Source of the DNA: Cheiracanthium punctorium
Taxonomy: Eukaryota > Arthropoda > Arachnida > Araneae > Cheiracanthiidae
Assembly (NCBI GenBank): GCA_038373885.1
Contig: JAWZYV010017505.1
Span: 124,001 to 188,000, forward strand
DNA length: 64,000 bases
Direction of reading: 5' to 3'
Notes under the pieces: generated by a model
Database searches by the model: none
What the model was told of the DNA's origin: nothing
Seen by the model: only the letters and a program-made list of their open reading frames with translations
Program-made: the position numbers and the translations under genes
Part shown: one piece after another, positions 1-11,166 of the stretch
Layout: every line of letters starts with the position of its first letter
Numbering within the stretch: the stretch's first letter is position 1

Positions 1-1200
1 TCCACGTTACGATTCTTATTGACACCACTGGAAGTCAAAGGGTTACCGCCACTCTTGCACAAATTACAAGTAAATAAATCGTTCAAACTTACCATCCATG
101 GCCACTTCTCCAGCATTTTTCGTGGAACAGACGTAAACCTTTCCGTTGTTGTACCGCAGACTGAAAAGAAATTCAGTTTCAAACTTATTTTAAGTCAAAT
201 TTATCTAGAATATGGACCTTAAAAAGACTATTCATTCAGAAGTAATTTTTACGTTTACGTAAAGTGTATAATATGTAAAAGGGATTAACTATCAGCTCAG
301 TCTGCATTTAAAAACAATCCTAGTCAACATGTCCGAGAGTATATGGCCAAATAGTACACCTTCACTCCAAGTACAGAGACTATTATAAAGTGCTGGAATA
401 AAGGATACTTTATTCTTAAGGATTCTACCACATTACATGAAACTTAAGTTACAGAAGGACCAAGTTTCATACTGAAGTTCATATGAATATAACTTCCTCT
501 AAAGCAATCCGTTAATTCCATAGACATTCAGAAAGTTATGAAATGTTCATAAATTGGGACCCTTGGAGTAGGGTAAAGGCTATATAGGTTTTAAATATTT
601 GACACTAACTTTACGAGACTAGTCATGGGCAAGAAATCTCGCGCATGACCAACACGCATGCTTAGATTAACTGCGATGTCAAGAATTGTGACTATGTTAA
701 TCTCCAGGAATTCTGGAATAGAAATATAATCCTAAAACCTATCAACAGTTCGCTTTTATCTACCTGGAAACTTAAATTGGCAAGATTTGTGTCTATTGAG
801 CGAAAAAGCTCGAAAGAGTTTGGACAAATGTGAGGTCTCATTGCAGGCATGTTTTTAAGAATCGTTTGCTGAAGACTTCGAAAATCGAAGTTTCTCCCTG
901 TAATACGGTAGGTACGTTCCGTCATGAATCTGATGTTGTACGAGTGATTATACAAACATGAGCAGTATCAGTACACGTTAACAGGCAATGCAAGGAACAG
1001 TCATTCTGTTCATTACACAAGAGAATGTTATACGAACATTAAGAAAACTTTCCGTGGTGCTGTATGAATCTGCCTTGCATGAACCCATATGGATCGATTA
1101 GTATCTTACTAATGAAGCTTTCTCTTATGTATAGGTCCCATCATGGACAAGTGGATAAGAACACCGAACATTTCATATGGCAGAAATGTGAAAGCCCAGA
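1..1200. other. Unassigned AT-rich sequence
   Basis: No reading frame above about 90 codons, no domain and no clear repeat boundary is visible. If the clip gene continues in the minus direction its later exons could lie here or beyond the window, but I recognise none. Confidence 0.5.
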
Positions 1201-1224
1201 GTTCTGGTATGCCACGTAGCTGCC

Positions 1225-1345
1225 GAACTAACTGAAGTTTCTGGCAGTTTCCTCCAGATGTAATGTGAATGCGTCTTATAACAGCGAGTCCTCACATTGG
1301 CAGATAACCCTTCGGGTAGGCTCTCCTTAATACGCAGCATACAAG
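1225..1345 (+). repeat. Diverged body fragment of SINE family A
   Basis: The stretch with CTCCAGATGTAATGTGAATG, followed by a gap and then TTGGCAGAT, CCCTTCGGGTAG and CTCTCC, aligns with the body of the complete SINE at 2616-2832. The tRNA-like head is missing, so it is an old 5'-truncated copy. Confidence 0.55.
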
Positions 1346-2434
1346 ACTTCTACGATATAACAATGGATTGTCTATTTTAAGTTTCATTTGAATAAGTTCT
1401 TAAAAGAACACTGAACGATTCTTAAAAACTCATGAATATAAAAACCTTCGAGAACCGCTTACACGGAAAATTAACGAACCCAATAACCGATTCCCATATT
1501 GATGTCTAATTTAGCTAGAAGCTTATGCTAATCCATTGTGAAAAACTTATTGGACTATTCCATGGAAGCTATTTTGAATAGCTCAAATTATTTGAATCCA
1601 AACCATGCATGAGAATTTTCGAAAAACTGTAGCAGCTGTTTTCTCAATATTTCTTTCAGGTATTATAACGTTAAGGTCTAACTGTATATTAGGTAACTAG
1701 ACATGCCATGTTTATTACACAGCGATTAGCATTTTAATGAACTAATATTTGCGCGTATTGCATCAAAATCTCATTACCAAAGTTAAACATTAAATAAAAT
1801 TTTCCTTGTAAACATTCATTTTAAGTAAAATTGACTCGCACCATCGGTCGAGCGATATTGTTAAAACTCTACAGTTTCTTCTCTAACCAGTGACTCAATT
1901 ACATGACCCTATTCGAATCTTCTTCGCTACTTCACGGGCAGACTTCGCAAATGTCGCAGTTACCAAAATTAAACTGGACAAATGAAATGTTATTTGCAAC
2001 ATCTTTGTTAAATTTTTTACTGCATAATATTTTTGGCTAGTCAAATAACCTGATTTACGAAGTTGTCGGCAAGTATTTTATTTAGCAAGATTGTTTTAAA
2101 CCTAGGCGTACTTTTTAAATTTGCATTAACAGATTAGAAACTTAAGACTTAAGTTTACCCAATACTTCCAATCGCTTAGTCATTCATCGTTTGAAAAAAG
2201 GTTCTAATCGCGCTGTGTGTACAAGAGAGTTCCATCTGTATACATTTTACATGCTTAAAAAGGAGCTAAATTTCACTCCTGAAGAGCGAGTATGACTCCA
2301 CAGGGTTTGAAACTGGGTCAAGTTTGTCTATTTCCAGTCCTTGGGAGTGAATTTGTTTTCAAGATTGTACAGATTTGAACCATTTGTTCGGCACTCACCG
2401 CTGTAGTGAGGAACGGCTAATGCACCATATTTAA

Positions 2435-3105
2435 CCCCTTAACAGTTTCATTTTTTTCCAGAATTCGGTCCCAAAAATTTCACATTTTTATTGCATTTTT
2501 TGTTCATTTTACATTTTTGAGTAAAGATATGTTATTAAAATTAACATTTCTAATATTTTTAAGCATTTATTACAACTTTTCTTTAATGAAAATAATCTAG
2601 TTTCCCTGCAAGTTGGCCTCACCATGGCACAGTGGTTATGCCACTGAAAATGGTAGATGGCCGAAGTGTGAAGGTCCCGGGTTCGGGTCCCATCGCGCGG
2701 CTGTCTATCCAATGGTCTGGAGTTTTGGTTCTCCAGATGTAACGTGAATACGCGTTAGAACCCCATAGAAAGTCCCTCTACCAAAGCACCCCCCTTGGCA
2801 GATCGCCCTAGTGTAGCGTTGCCATAACACAACCCTGCAAGTTGTTTTTCCCTACATGAACGATAAACAAGGCAGTCACATTTACAAGTAAAATAGTACA
2901 ATTACTTTATTTTCGATTACAAATCAATTGTTTTCTTACAAAACATCTGCACGAATAATTTGTTACTAAAAATAGGAAAGATACGGGCGAAACAATGAAA
3001 GCCAAATAGAAATTATATTGCCTGTACGGCGTACGGGCGAATCAGTAAAGGCCCGATAGCCGCGCCCGTACGGCATACGGGCAAAACAGGGTAGGTGTTA
3101 AAAGG
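2435..3105. mobile_element. piggyBac-like non-autonomous element, interrupted by a SINE
   Basis: The left end is TTAA (2431-2434) followed by CCCCTTAACAG. The right end read inward is CCTTTTAACACC, next to TTGA at 3106-3109, one change from TTAA. Near the right end (2980-3090) there are three imperfect copies of a motif like TACGGCATACGGGC. There is no coding capacity. The SINE at 2616-2832 sits inside and is younger. The family call rests on the TTAA/CC ends only. Confidence 0.42.
2616..2832 (+). mobile_element. SINE family A, full-length tRNA-derived copy
   Basis: A tRNA-like head carries an A box (TGGCACAGTGG) and a B box (GGGTTCGGGTCCC), followed by a body of about 140 bp ending in CCATAACACAA. 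It is flanked by a perfect 12-bp target duplication, CCCTGCAAGTTG, at 2604-2615 and 2833-2844. That is the signature of LINE-assisted retroposition. Other copies lie at 1225-1345 and 29636-29835. Confidence 0.85.
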
Positions 3106-3109
3106 TTGA

Positions 3110-3429
3110 AATGGTTTAATCGTATAAAGTACAGAACGGAATATAGCACGCAAAGCTCAAGATAGCTAGACAAGGCCAAACGCAGGATCTAGCACCGAGT
3201 GGTCAGTCCAGATTTTAAAGGGAAAATTATTGAACAATATTGGCAAGAACCGTAGTTTAGATATTAATCCAGTATGGTGTAAAAAGGCAAATGGTTGGGG
3301 TCCCACACCAAACCACCGATATTAGGTGAACATTAACACAAAATTATATTGCGGCCGAAACATTTGGTCCGGATACGACCCGCTGAAAATTGAGATTAAC
3401 AGTGCTCAAACAGGGTAACCTTTCTCCCC
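3110..3429. other. Spacer below the clip exon, no feature seen
   Basis: If the donor at 3450-3460 is used, this is the first part of the next intron. Nothing else is recognisable. Confidence 0.4.
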
Positions 3430-3449
3430 TTAGAAATGGGCAAAATTAA

Positions 3450-3460
3450 CATTACCTGCA
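3450..3460 (-). other. Predicted 5' splice site of the clip exon
   Basis: The minus-strand sequence TGCAG/GTAATG at 3460-3450 matches the donor consensus. Use of it gives an exon whose two ends share phase 1. Without it the frame runs eight more codons to a stop at 3430. Confidence 0.55.
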
Positions 3461-5027
3461 TCCACGTCTGACCACACACTGTGCGTAGTTTGGTCACCTT
3501 TTAAATTATTTTTACTTCTATCAACAGGATTTTTCTTTAAGTTAGTCTCTTCTTTGCAGTTGTCATTAATATCTGTAAAGTGAGCGACCCCAAGCTTTTG
3601 GTTGAGGACATTTCTATTAGATTGTACGATTCTGTTGGCGCCTAACATTTTGGCAAGTTTAACGTCTTCCAAACTCATGAGTGTGTCACCGTTTCTGTCA
3701 ATATTTTTGAGATCTGTTGCCAACCACCCAAGTTTGTGAGATTTGTGAAAAATTTCATCTCTTAGCATTTCATCCCGCACGTCGGTTTGAACAGGCACCC
3801 GGCTGTCGTGCGTTTCGTCGGTTTGAACAGGCACCCGGCTGTCGTGCGTTTCGTCGGTTTGAACAGGCACCCGGCTGTCGTGCGTTTCGTCGGTTTGAAC
3901 AGGCACCCGGCTGTCGTGCGTTTCGTCGGTTTGAACAGGCACCCGGCTGTCGTGCGTTTCGTCGGTTTGAACAGGCACCCGGCTGTCGTGCGTTTCGTCG
4001 GTTTGAACAGGCACCCGGCTGTCGTGCGTTTCGTCGGTTTGAACAGGCACCCGGCTGTCGTGCGTTTCGTCGGTTTGAACAGGCACCCGGCTGTCGTGCG
4101 TTTCGTCGGTTTGAACAGGCACCCGGCTGTCGTGCGTTTCGTCGGTTTGAACAGGCACCCTCCTGTCGTGCGTTTCGTCGGTTTGAACAGGCACCCTCCA
4201 AAATCTTTTAACGTGGTCCAATGGATTTTCTCTATCGTTTTCCAGGTAAGTTACTGGGTCTTCCATCTCTTCACTTTTAAGGAGTTTTTCCATGTCACGA
4301 GTAGCGTCAGGCTTTTGTATGTCATGCATCTTTGTGATACGAGGGCAATGAGGCACGATTGGTCGGAGATTATCCAGATCTCTAGGTCTGCGTGTCTTAT
4401 TCTGCTCGTAAATCCTCCATGAATGGGGCAATTCATCACTGGAACCTTCAGTGAAGTCATCGGACGCGTTTTTCGTCGCATCAAGAGTCATTTCAAAAGT
4501 ATGAGGATCGTTGAGCAGAACTTTATATGCGACATACTGAGACAAGTCTTCAGAAGCATTCCCGTTTTTATCATAACTAATTTTTTCCAGTGTCACCATG
4601 TAGAGATATTCCTTTTCAACAGACAAATCATGATCTCCATTTTGCTCCAATAAGATGGTTTTTGCTGTTACTGGAAAATAAATCCTGTCTGGAATTTGAT
4701 ACTTTGCACTGATTGGATCAATGTATTCTTTTGCTGATCGCTCCGAGGTTAAACTTTGGTTACGGTACCTTATTTTGAAATTTTCATGTTCACCAGCCGC
4801 AAATAATTTCCACTGCTTAATTTCGTCAGATTGAGATTTTTGGACAAACAAGGATGATAAGTGGTACGTCTCGTTAAGGTAATCGACAGTAACTTTGCAA
4901 CAGATGTTTTCGATGCCACATGACCCAATGTACGTGCCGTTCATGACATCGATACACCGAGACTCCGATAAGCAAAATCCGGTCTCCGATTCACTGGTCT
5001 TGCAAGTGTCAACGTTGTAAAGGACAT
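3456..5027 (-). CDS. Internal exon of a clip-domain protein with a 12-residue tandem repeat
   Basis: The frame is open from 5070 to 3430 (546 codons), but I place the exon borders inside it. A T-rich tract ending in CTTACAG stops at 5028, and CAG/GTAATG lies at 3458-3450. The exon is then 1,572 bp, a multiple of three, phase 1 at both ends. The apparent N-terminal signal peptide (MNLVIIFLYLVFL) is what a polypyrimidine tract encodes when translated, so the true start is probably upstream. In ORF numbering, cysteines 23, 33, 39, 51, 57 and 58 give C-x9-C-x5-C-x11-C-x5-CC, a short clip domain. Residues 60-292 are unrecognised, acidic and carry several N-glycosylation sequons. Residues 293-430 are the repeat VPVQTDETHDSR. 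Residues 458-469 (D-x-N-x-D, D at position 12) resemble an EF-hand loop. Clip domains usually precede trypsin-like domains in arthropod extracellular cascades (coagulation, melanisation, Toll). No protease domain or GDSGG motif is visible here, so it could be a protease exon or a non-catalytic clip protein. Confidence 0.72.
3781..4198 (-). repeat. Coding minisatellite, 12 copies of a 36-bp unit
   Basis: Unit starts fall every 36 bp from 3781 to 4177. Ten units are virtually identical; the two at the high-coordinate end differ at one or two bases, and the unit at 3781 runs into unique sequence. On the minus strand it encodes VPVQTDETHDSR, rich in charged and polar residues with one proline. 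Because 36 is a multiple of three and the unit has few stops, long shadow frames are open on both strands. The near-identity suggests recent expansion or homogenisation, so copy number is probably polymorphic. Confidence 0.95.
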
Positions 5028-5042
5028 CTGTAAGAAAAACCA
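5026..5042 (-). other. Predicted 3' splice site of the clip exon
   Basis: Read on the minus strand, a run of T and C ends in CTTACAG, with AG at 5029-5028, followed by ATGTCC. It fits the acceptor consensus well. It competes with a reading in which translation starts at 5070 and the T-rich tract encodes a signal peptide. Confidence 0.55.
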
Positions 5043-5070
5043 AATATAAAAAAATAATTACAAGATTCAA

Positions 5071-8000
5071 TACTAGGTCGTTTCTGAATTCAATACAAAA
5101 ATATCGTGAGGCTGGTTAATTTTAAAATTTACTCATGAAATGGTACAAGCTAGTATTTATGTTTTGAATGCTAGATATTCCGTAACTGAAGAAAGCTTAA
5201 GCAAGATTATGCAGATTGCACATCAAAATGTAGGGTCAAATACTCAAATAGCTTTGAACTAGAATAAACAGGCCAAATAGCTTCGAATAAAACTTATTTG
5301 ATGAGTGATGAACATTTAGGCTTTAAAATTGTTTGATTTAATAGCTAAAGACAAGGTTACAATTAAACAGCCAGGATGCAAAACCTTTGTAGAAAAGGAG
5401 CTTTACATTATGCAACATAGTAAAATGCCGATTGTTCACTATTAAAGATATCAATGCTATGGAGTGTGCTTATTTTTAAGCTGAAAATAAGACTAGTTTC
5501 TTGTTAGCGGTACATTTGTCATTTGAAGCTGTCAACTTAAAGTGAAAGCAAGATTTGAGCTAAGTGGTATTACAACACAAGTTTAATGTATTGAATAAAC
5601 TGGCGGAAACTTATGAATAGTAAAGTGGACGAGAAAGGATCGTTAGAAGATCTGAAGGCAATTTGCACAAATACGAGAACCAGAAAGTAAAAATTTGCTT
5701 TAAAAAATATTAGGTTAACCTAAGGGAGAGGACTTTCTAGAGATATTTCCACTCGCATGGTAAAAATAGTTTGGATAAATGTCAAAGCCTGATCCCAGAG
5801 AGAAAGCTCTCGTAAAAGTGAGCTACTAGAGAAATTATTCGGATTTGAACATTTGTTTGTCTTTAAACATTTGCATTCAGAGTCATTTTTATCGAAGTTT
5901 CGGCGATAAATAGCTAGCTATAGACTAGCTAAGCTCCAAGTCATAATTTTTAAATAATCCTAGTGAGAATTTTAATACTTTTCTAAACAGACAGAATAAT
6001 TACTTGAATTTCTATTAAATTTCATTTTTTTAAAAACCAGTATTGTTTATTTCGCCGTTTTCTGTACTTACAAGGTTAAAACGCGATTTTGGCTTGTCCG
6101 TTTTACTTCCGGAAGTATGCGTTGATTACAAGGAGAGTCATAAATGTTATCCCTATGTACAGTACCCTCATTGAAAAGCGTTACCATTTATAGATGTTTT
6201 AGGAGAATCACTAAAGAATTTATTACATTACGCTTTAACAAATGATAGTCCTCTAAGCGTAGTTTACAGATATTTTACTAACTGAACAAAATTCACACAT
6301 GTTAATTACAAAATCCATCGAAAATGATGGGGTTATTAAGTATAATTCTACAGGAGCGAACAATTTTCAATACTTTTACCGTCAACTCCATTTTTTATAG
6401 ACGCTCGTTTATTTCAAGCACAATACTATCCCACTATATGAAGCTAATAATTCATCGACCTGTCATAAGTTTCCCCACAAAAATTGCGCCAAACTAAGCG
6501 ACATTTGGAAGCAAGTCGCTAAATACAACACTAAAAATATTTCTAGAAATTAGATCAGCTTGTCGATATTCATGTTTTGGAGGGAAGCTAAAAATTTCCC
6601 AATCTGATAACATTAAGGTATTTCAGTGGAAATTTCGCAAATCCGGAAGTAACCGGATCAGATGAAACTAGATTGCAATCCAATTTATTAGCGTGTGGAA
6701 TATTTTAAACTTAAACCTTCAAGTAAAGCACATTCTCCGCCCTTGTCTGGGAGATATATACGCTTGTGCAACGTAACCATTTTTAACACTACAACAATAC
6801 TGAGGGGTTTACGATTTCCGTTTGTCAGTTTGCCTTCTAGCTGCCGTGCATGCACATCAATTACTACAAAATCCATATACTGTATGTAGGAATAACTTAC
6901 CATATATACACAACAGGAAAAGGTGTATGAAGCATTTATTGTTCATTTAGCGGAGAATGAAATATCCAATACATTACACACTATGGGTACTTGTTTAGAT
7001 ATATTTCAAGTGAAACTAAATTCGTATGTCATTAAGGATCACAAGGTAATTATGTATATCGAAAATAATGTCCAGCGTTTATATTTTCTAGGAGGACAAC
7101 TCGTAAGAATTTCATTACATTAGCGGTCTATGGCAATGTAGATACCTTTTCAAGCACGGCACAGGAAGTATATAAACGTTTACCATTTAATTGAAAGGAT
7201 AATTTTAATGTAAACTAAGTTCTTTACATGTTTTCTCAAACTTAAATTTAGTAATATATAGAGCTTCTAAGGTGATCTCAAATCTCTTCAAGTTCATATC
7301 CTGGGTTTAGGCCTACCCTTACAGGTTGTCGACATGGTCCGCAGCTTGGGAGACTATCAATGCCTATCAGAAAACTAAAAGGAGTCCTGCATCCACGAAG
7401 GGAACCTTATGTAGACTGTCATTTTGTCTTGCCCACTAAAAACCTCGCTAGATCCAAATACAATACATCGCTAAATTTATCGCAAAAGTGTTGTGCGAAT
7501 CGTTTTATAATCGATGCATTGGGCATTATTTTTCTAGTTGCCACCAAAGTATATTCAGTAATTATAAAGTTCTTGCATAAGATTTCATCTAATAGTTTAC
7601 AGTCATGTTTCACTTTGACAATCTTTCCAATTTTATTTCAATGCACGGAGTAAAAGGTAATTTTCACTTCGGGGAAAGAAGTGATCTCGTAAGCGTATAA
7701 ACTTATCACACGCTTTATTAAAAGTTATTGGATACGGGATAAATTTGACCAACCTTTACTTTTTACCAAATTGTGATTTAGTAATGTGCATTTTTTTTTT
7801 TGTTTAGTGTGTGGTTGGAGGCTAAGTACAACATGGGAAGAATTGTCGCAATATAGTACTCTTAACCATACTCCATTTCGCATTTGAAAATCAGTTTCCA
7901 GATATAACCAACCAGTGTACTGGTTAAAGTTTTCCCACTTTCTATGAAAATTCTCCCGATTATGAGCATAGAAATGCAAATCAAGGCTCTTTAATAGTTA

Positions 8001-8337
8001 TCAATCGCCATTTTCCTTCAGTTAGACTTAAAGTAGCTGTTAAAGCTTAATTTTGATCAGCCTCAAAATAAATAAGTAAAAAGTAGCCTGAACAAATTAA
8101 AATTCAAATTTGCTTTAGTTTATATAACCGTAGCCTTTCTCAAAATAACTGCCAGTAACTAATGCAGAGTGAGACAATTCTTCAAGGCAAATGCAGGTTC
8201 CTTACCATAACCCTTGGCAAGGCCTCTCAAATTAAGTATCCTAGGTGTAAGTAACATACTAAAAACAGAAATCACATTTAAAGATTAGACTATGCTAATA
8301 CACTCTTACACAGATTTCCTACTAAACACTCATAAAT
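5071..8337. other. Unassigned sequence upstream of the clip exon
   Basis: About 3.3 kb without a recognised gene or repeat. The missing upstream exon(s) of the minus-strand clip gene would be expected here or farther right. A stretch at 6690-6900 is open on both strands and is less AT-rich, with a weak acceptor on the minus strand, but I cannot support it as an exon. Confidence 0.4.
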
Positions 8338-8345
8338 GTTACTTG

Positions 8346-8475
8346 CAGGGACGTAGCCAGGGGGGGATATCGGGATATATCCCCCCCAAAATTTTTGGAT
8401 TAGTGATGAAATTCAGTCTATTTATACACATAAGTTCATATCCCCCCCCGAAAAAATTTCCTGGCTACGCGCCTG
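8346..8475. mobile_element. hAT-type MITE with CAGGG-GTAGCCAG ends
   Basis: The inverted ends are CAGGGACGTAGCCAGG and CCTGGCTACGCGCCTG, with G/C runs just inside. It is flanked by a perfect 8-bp target duplication, GTTACTTG (8338-8345 and 8476-8483). An 8-bp duplication with CAG-type ends is the hAT signature. It is too short to code. Related MITEs lie at 12396-12567 and 49267-49437. Confidence 0.88.
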
Positions 8476-9328
8476 GTTACTTGCACACAGTTTTCATTAG
8501 AAACTTGTTGCAGTCATTGCAGAGCTAGATATATATTTATAAAAGACTCTGGGATTAACCTGGATAAACTTATAGAAAACTCAAACGCTTTTCAACTTAT
8601 TTGGAAACTACACATATTTGCCAAACATTTACCTTTACTAATGAGCCAATACACGAATAAAGGTAAATACTCCATCACGGACACCAATTAGCGTAGCACA
8701 AAAAGCGGAAACATCTACAGAGCACGGCTTTTATAGAGTGACTTTCACTCTGGGTACTTCATTATAAAGTGCTTTGAAAATTAGCATAATCCAGAGTGAT
8801 GTGCATCTTCTGTAAAGGCAGAAATGTAGAACTTGTGGCTACGTTCGTAAACGCTCAGTCAATGTCACTCCTATAACTAGTTTGTTTTAGTAAAGTGCCT
8901 AAACCTTCCCAATTTCAAGATCTTTTTCAATTTGTTCCCAAAATGTGAAAAAAAAACACAGTTGGGGACAATGTCATTCTTTCCAATTTGCAAAAATGTT
9001 AATCATGCATCTTTTATTTTTTGAATGTTAATAATGCTTTGAATCGATATATGCTTATTTGAGAATAGCATTAAATTTATAAAATATCCCAAATTTTTAT
9101 TTCAGAATTGTGGGCAATATGCTGACTTATCACTAATTCTGTTAACGAAACTGAAATAACTGAAATCATTCTTAAACTCGAAAGAAAATAGAATCACTAA
9201 TCACACTTGTTCGAGCTTTTATAGGAAAATTAGTGGCACGAGTTGACGAATTTACGAACGCAAGCAGCATTTTTCCAGCAGCTTTCGAATGACACGAAAT
9301 TGGCTTAAAGATTGCTGTTATTGTATTT

Positions 9329-9533
9329 TAAGGTGACCAGACTTTTGTAGTCAGAATCGGGGACATGTCCCCGATTCTGACAACAAAACTGGGGACATTT
9401 ATAATTAATGCAATAATTAACAGTAATTTAATTGAAAAACAATGCAATAATTAAAAATTGTCCCCAGTTCCATTTTTATATTCTGGGGACAATTTGAAAA
9501 ACGTCCTGAAAATGGGGACGTTTGGTCACCTTA
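9329..9533. mobile_element. hAT-type MITE with TAAGGTGACCA ends
   Basis: The ends are TAAGGTGACCAGAC and GTTTGGTCACCTTA. The perfect 8-bp target duplication TTGTATTT lies at 9321-9328 and 9534-9541. Inside, GGGGACATGTCCCC and related motifs recur in inverted form. It is 205 bp long and does not code. Confidence 0.88.
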
Positions 9534-9686
9534 TTGTATTTGGAAGTTTTATTTTCAGACTTGCGTTCTTATTTTAAGAATGCTCTTATAAATCCCCGTC
9601 GATTAAAGAGGACAGCACAGTGAAAAGCAAAAGTGCCCCCTTTCTAATAAAACCCCTCCTGCTTTTCTTGTAAGTTTCGTTTGCTC

Positions 9687-9811
9687 TTAACCCATTTGTG
9701 ACCAGATATTTTTGCGACTTTCTTCGATATCAGCTAATACCGGCAATAATAAATAAATTTCTGAACAACTTCTGTTCAACTTCTTGAAGATGGGATGATT
9801 TCTTTTAAAAT
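9687..9811 (+). mobile_element. Truncated copy of the piggyBac-like MITE
   Basis: It starts TTAACCCATTTGTGACC and continues ATATTTTTGCGACTTTCTTC, matching the first part of the complete element at 31156-31430. Similarity fades near 9811, and no right end is found. Confidence 0.6.
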
Positions 9812-9837
9812 ACCAAATAAATGCCCATTTAAGGTGG

Positions 9838-9985
9838 ATTCATACTGGCCGGAGTCTTGCAGCGGATAAGCGTACGTAAGTTCGATTCCCTCTCATACTC
9901 TCTTTGAAAAATTTGCCTTTCTCTGTGTTAGTAAAAACTTTCCTTGTGTTGTCCACTTCACTCGACGAGGATTTATAGGTATTAT
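9838..9985 (+). repeat. SINE family D copy
   Basis: A B-box-like AAGTTCGATTCCC is followed by a body with TTTCTCTGTGTTAGTAAAAA and CTCGACGAGGATTTATA. The same body occurs at 24095-24245, which marks it as an interspersed tRNA-derived repeat. Its ends are approximate. Confidence 0.6.
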
Positions 9986-10305
9986 ACTATCAAAAGTATA
10001 TCAAAAGTATTTCAAAAATAAAATTGAGTACTTATACTATCTGACTGACTTTTATTGTCTAATGCTATAAAATGTTAAATCTGTGTAATCTACGGCCGCT
10101 TTTGTAAATGCCAAGCGAGTTGCACTCGTGCAACGAGTTTCTATCTAAGGTGTTCGTAAAGGAAACTGAGTGCATTCAGTTTAAAAACTAGAGCGTTCGT
10201 ATACAAAGTGAGTGCAATGAGTTTCAAACGAAGTAAACTGAGAATGGATTAGGTTCATTGAGTTTGTTGAGATGATTACTTTCTGCGCATTGTTTTTGTT
10301 TAGAA

Positions 10306-10427
10306 ATGGCGTCCGTTGTTATGGAAAAGTATGCTGTTATGAAAAGTATTTTGCTTTTGCTGAAACTGCAAATATTATTTTTTGAGGAGGAAATTCAGGC
10401 ATACGTTGCTAAGAAACTGCTACGAAG
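10306..10427 (+). CDS. Possible first exon of a HARBI1/ALP1-like protein
   Basis: From ATG at 10306 the frame runs 40 codons to AAG/GTAAAT, a good donor at 10427/10428. The product begins MASVVMEKYAVMKS, continues with a leucine-rich stretch and an acidic FFEEE, and ends KKLLRR. An N-terminus with Leu-rich, Glu-rich and then KKLLRR-type segments recalls PIF/Harbinger-derived nucleases (HARBI1, ALP1-like) just before their RRYWVHP motif. That is a family resemblance, not proof. No following exon is found before the nested elements begin at 10924, so the gene may be broken, or continue past the insertion. A short chance frame is the alternative. Confidence 0.33.
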
Positions 10428-11166
10428 GTAAATAATTTTTCAAAGGTAATCATTTTCTTGTATTTTTCATCTTAGTGATTTCAAAAATGCATGTTTTAGT
10501 GTTGAGATTGAAGTTGATTTAAACCGTTATTAGCAAAATTTGAACTTTTCTTGCTAAATACTTTTGAAAAAAGGAAGTTTAATTTAAAATTTCTAAATTT
10601 TGATCCGTGCATTTCAATTATGGTCACTCTTTCTTTTAAAAATCCTATTGATTTTATATTGAGTATGCACTAAAAAACTCTCTTCAGCGAAATCAACGCA
10701 TTCGCGAATTGTAAACAAACACGTCTCCTAGGCGACGAAACCAAATAAACTGAAGTTGTTCGCAATGTAATAACAACAAGACTAAAACGAATTTTATTTT
10801 TTTAACATATCCGAAGAACACATATATCGAGAACCGACTTAATACTAACTTAATTTTATAACAATTTAGAATAGTAGTTACATGTGTTGCCAAACTCATA
10901 GTCTCGTGATAATCTAGTGATTTCCCAGATAGCACAGTTGTCCATTTTATATCCATTTGTGATCCATCTCACCCATAATACGTCCATGTCTATAAATGGA
11001 CATCCAGAAGACATCCCAAGCAGCAATTCATCAGTGGCCAAACTTTGGCCAAACATCGCTCACCGAGGAAGTTGACATGGGGCCAACATCGCCGGCGATA
11101 TGGGCGATTGATTGGGCATGTCTCATCGGGTGAAGATTGGCCAATCTTCTGGCGCCAAAGGGATTT

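Noticed and set aside
3781..4198. CRISPR array
   Set aside because: Units are contiguous with no unique spacers, lie in a coding exon, and the DNA is eukaryotic.
3717..4422. Long plus- and minus-strand frames over the 36-bp repeat (164, 211 and 143 codons)
   Set aside because: They exist only because a 36-bp unit without stops is repeated twelve times. Only the minus frame with flanking non-repeat coding sequence and splice sites is credible.
6690..6903. Minus-strand exon candidate open on both strands
   Set aside because: It has an acceptor-like CATACAG but only a weak donor, no domain, and the opposite strand is equally open. Not distinguishable from chance.
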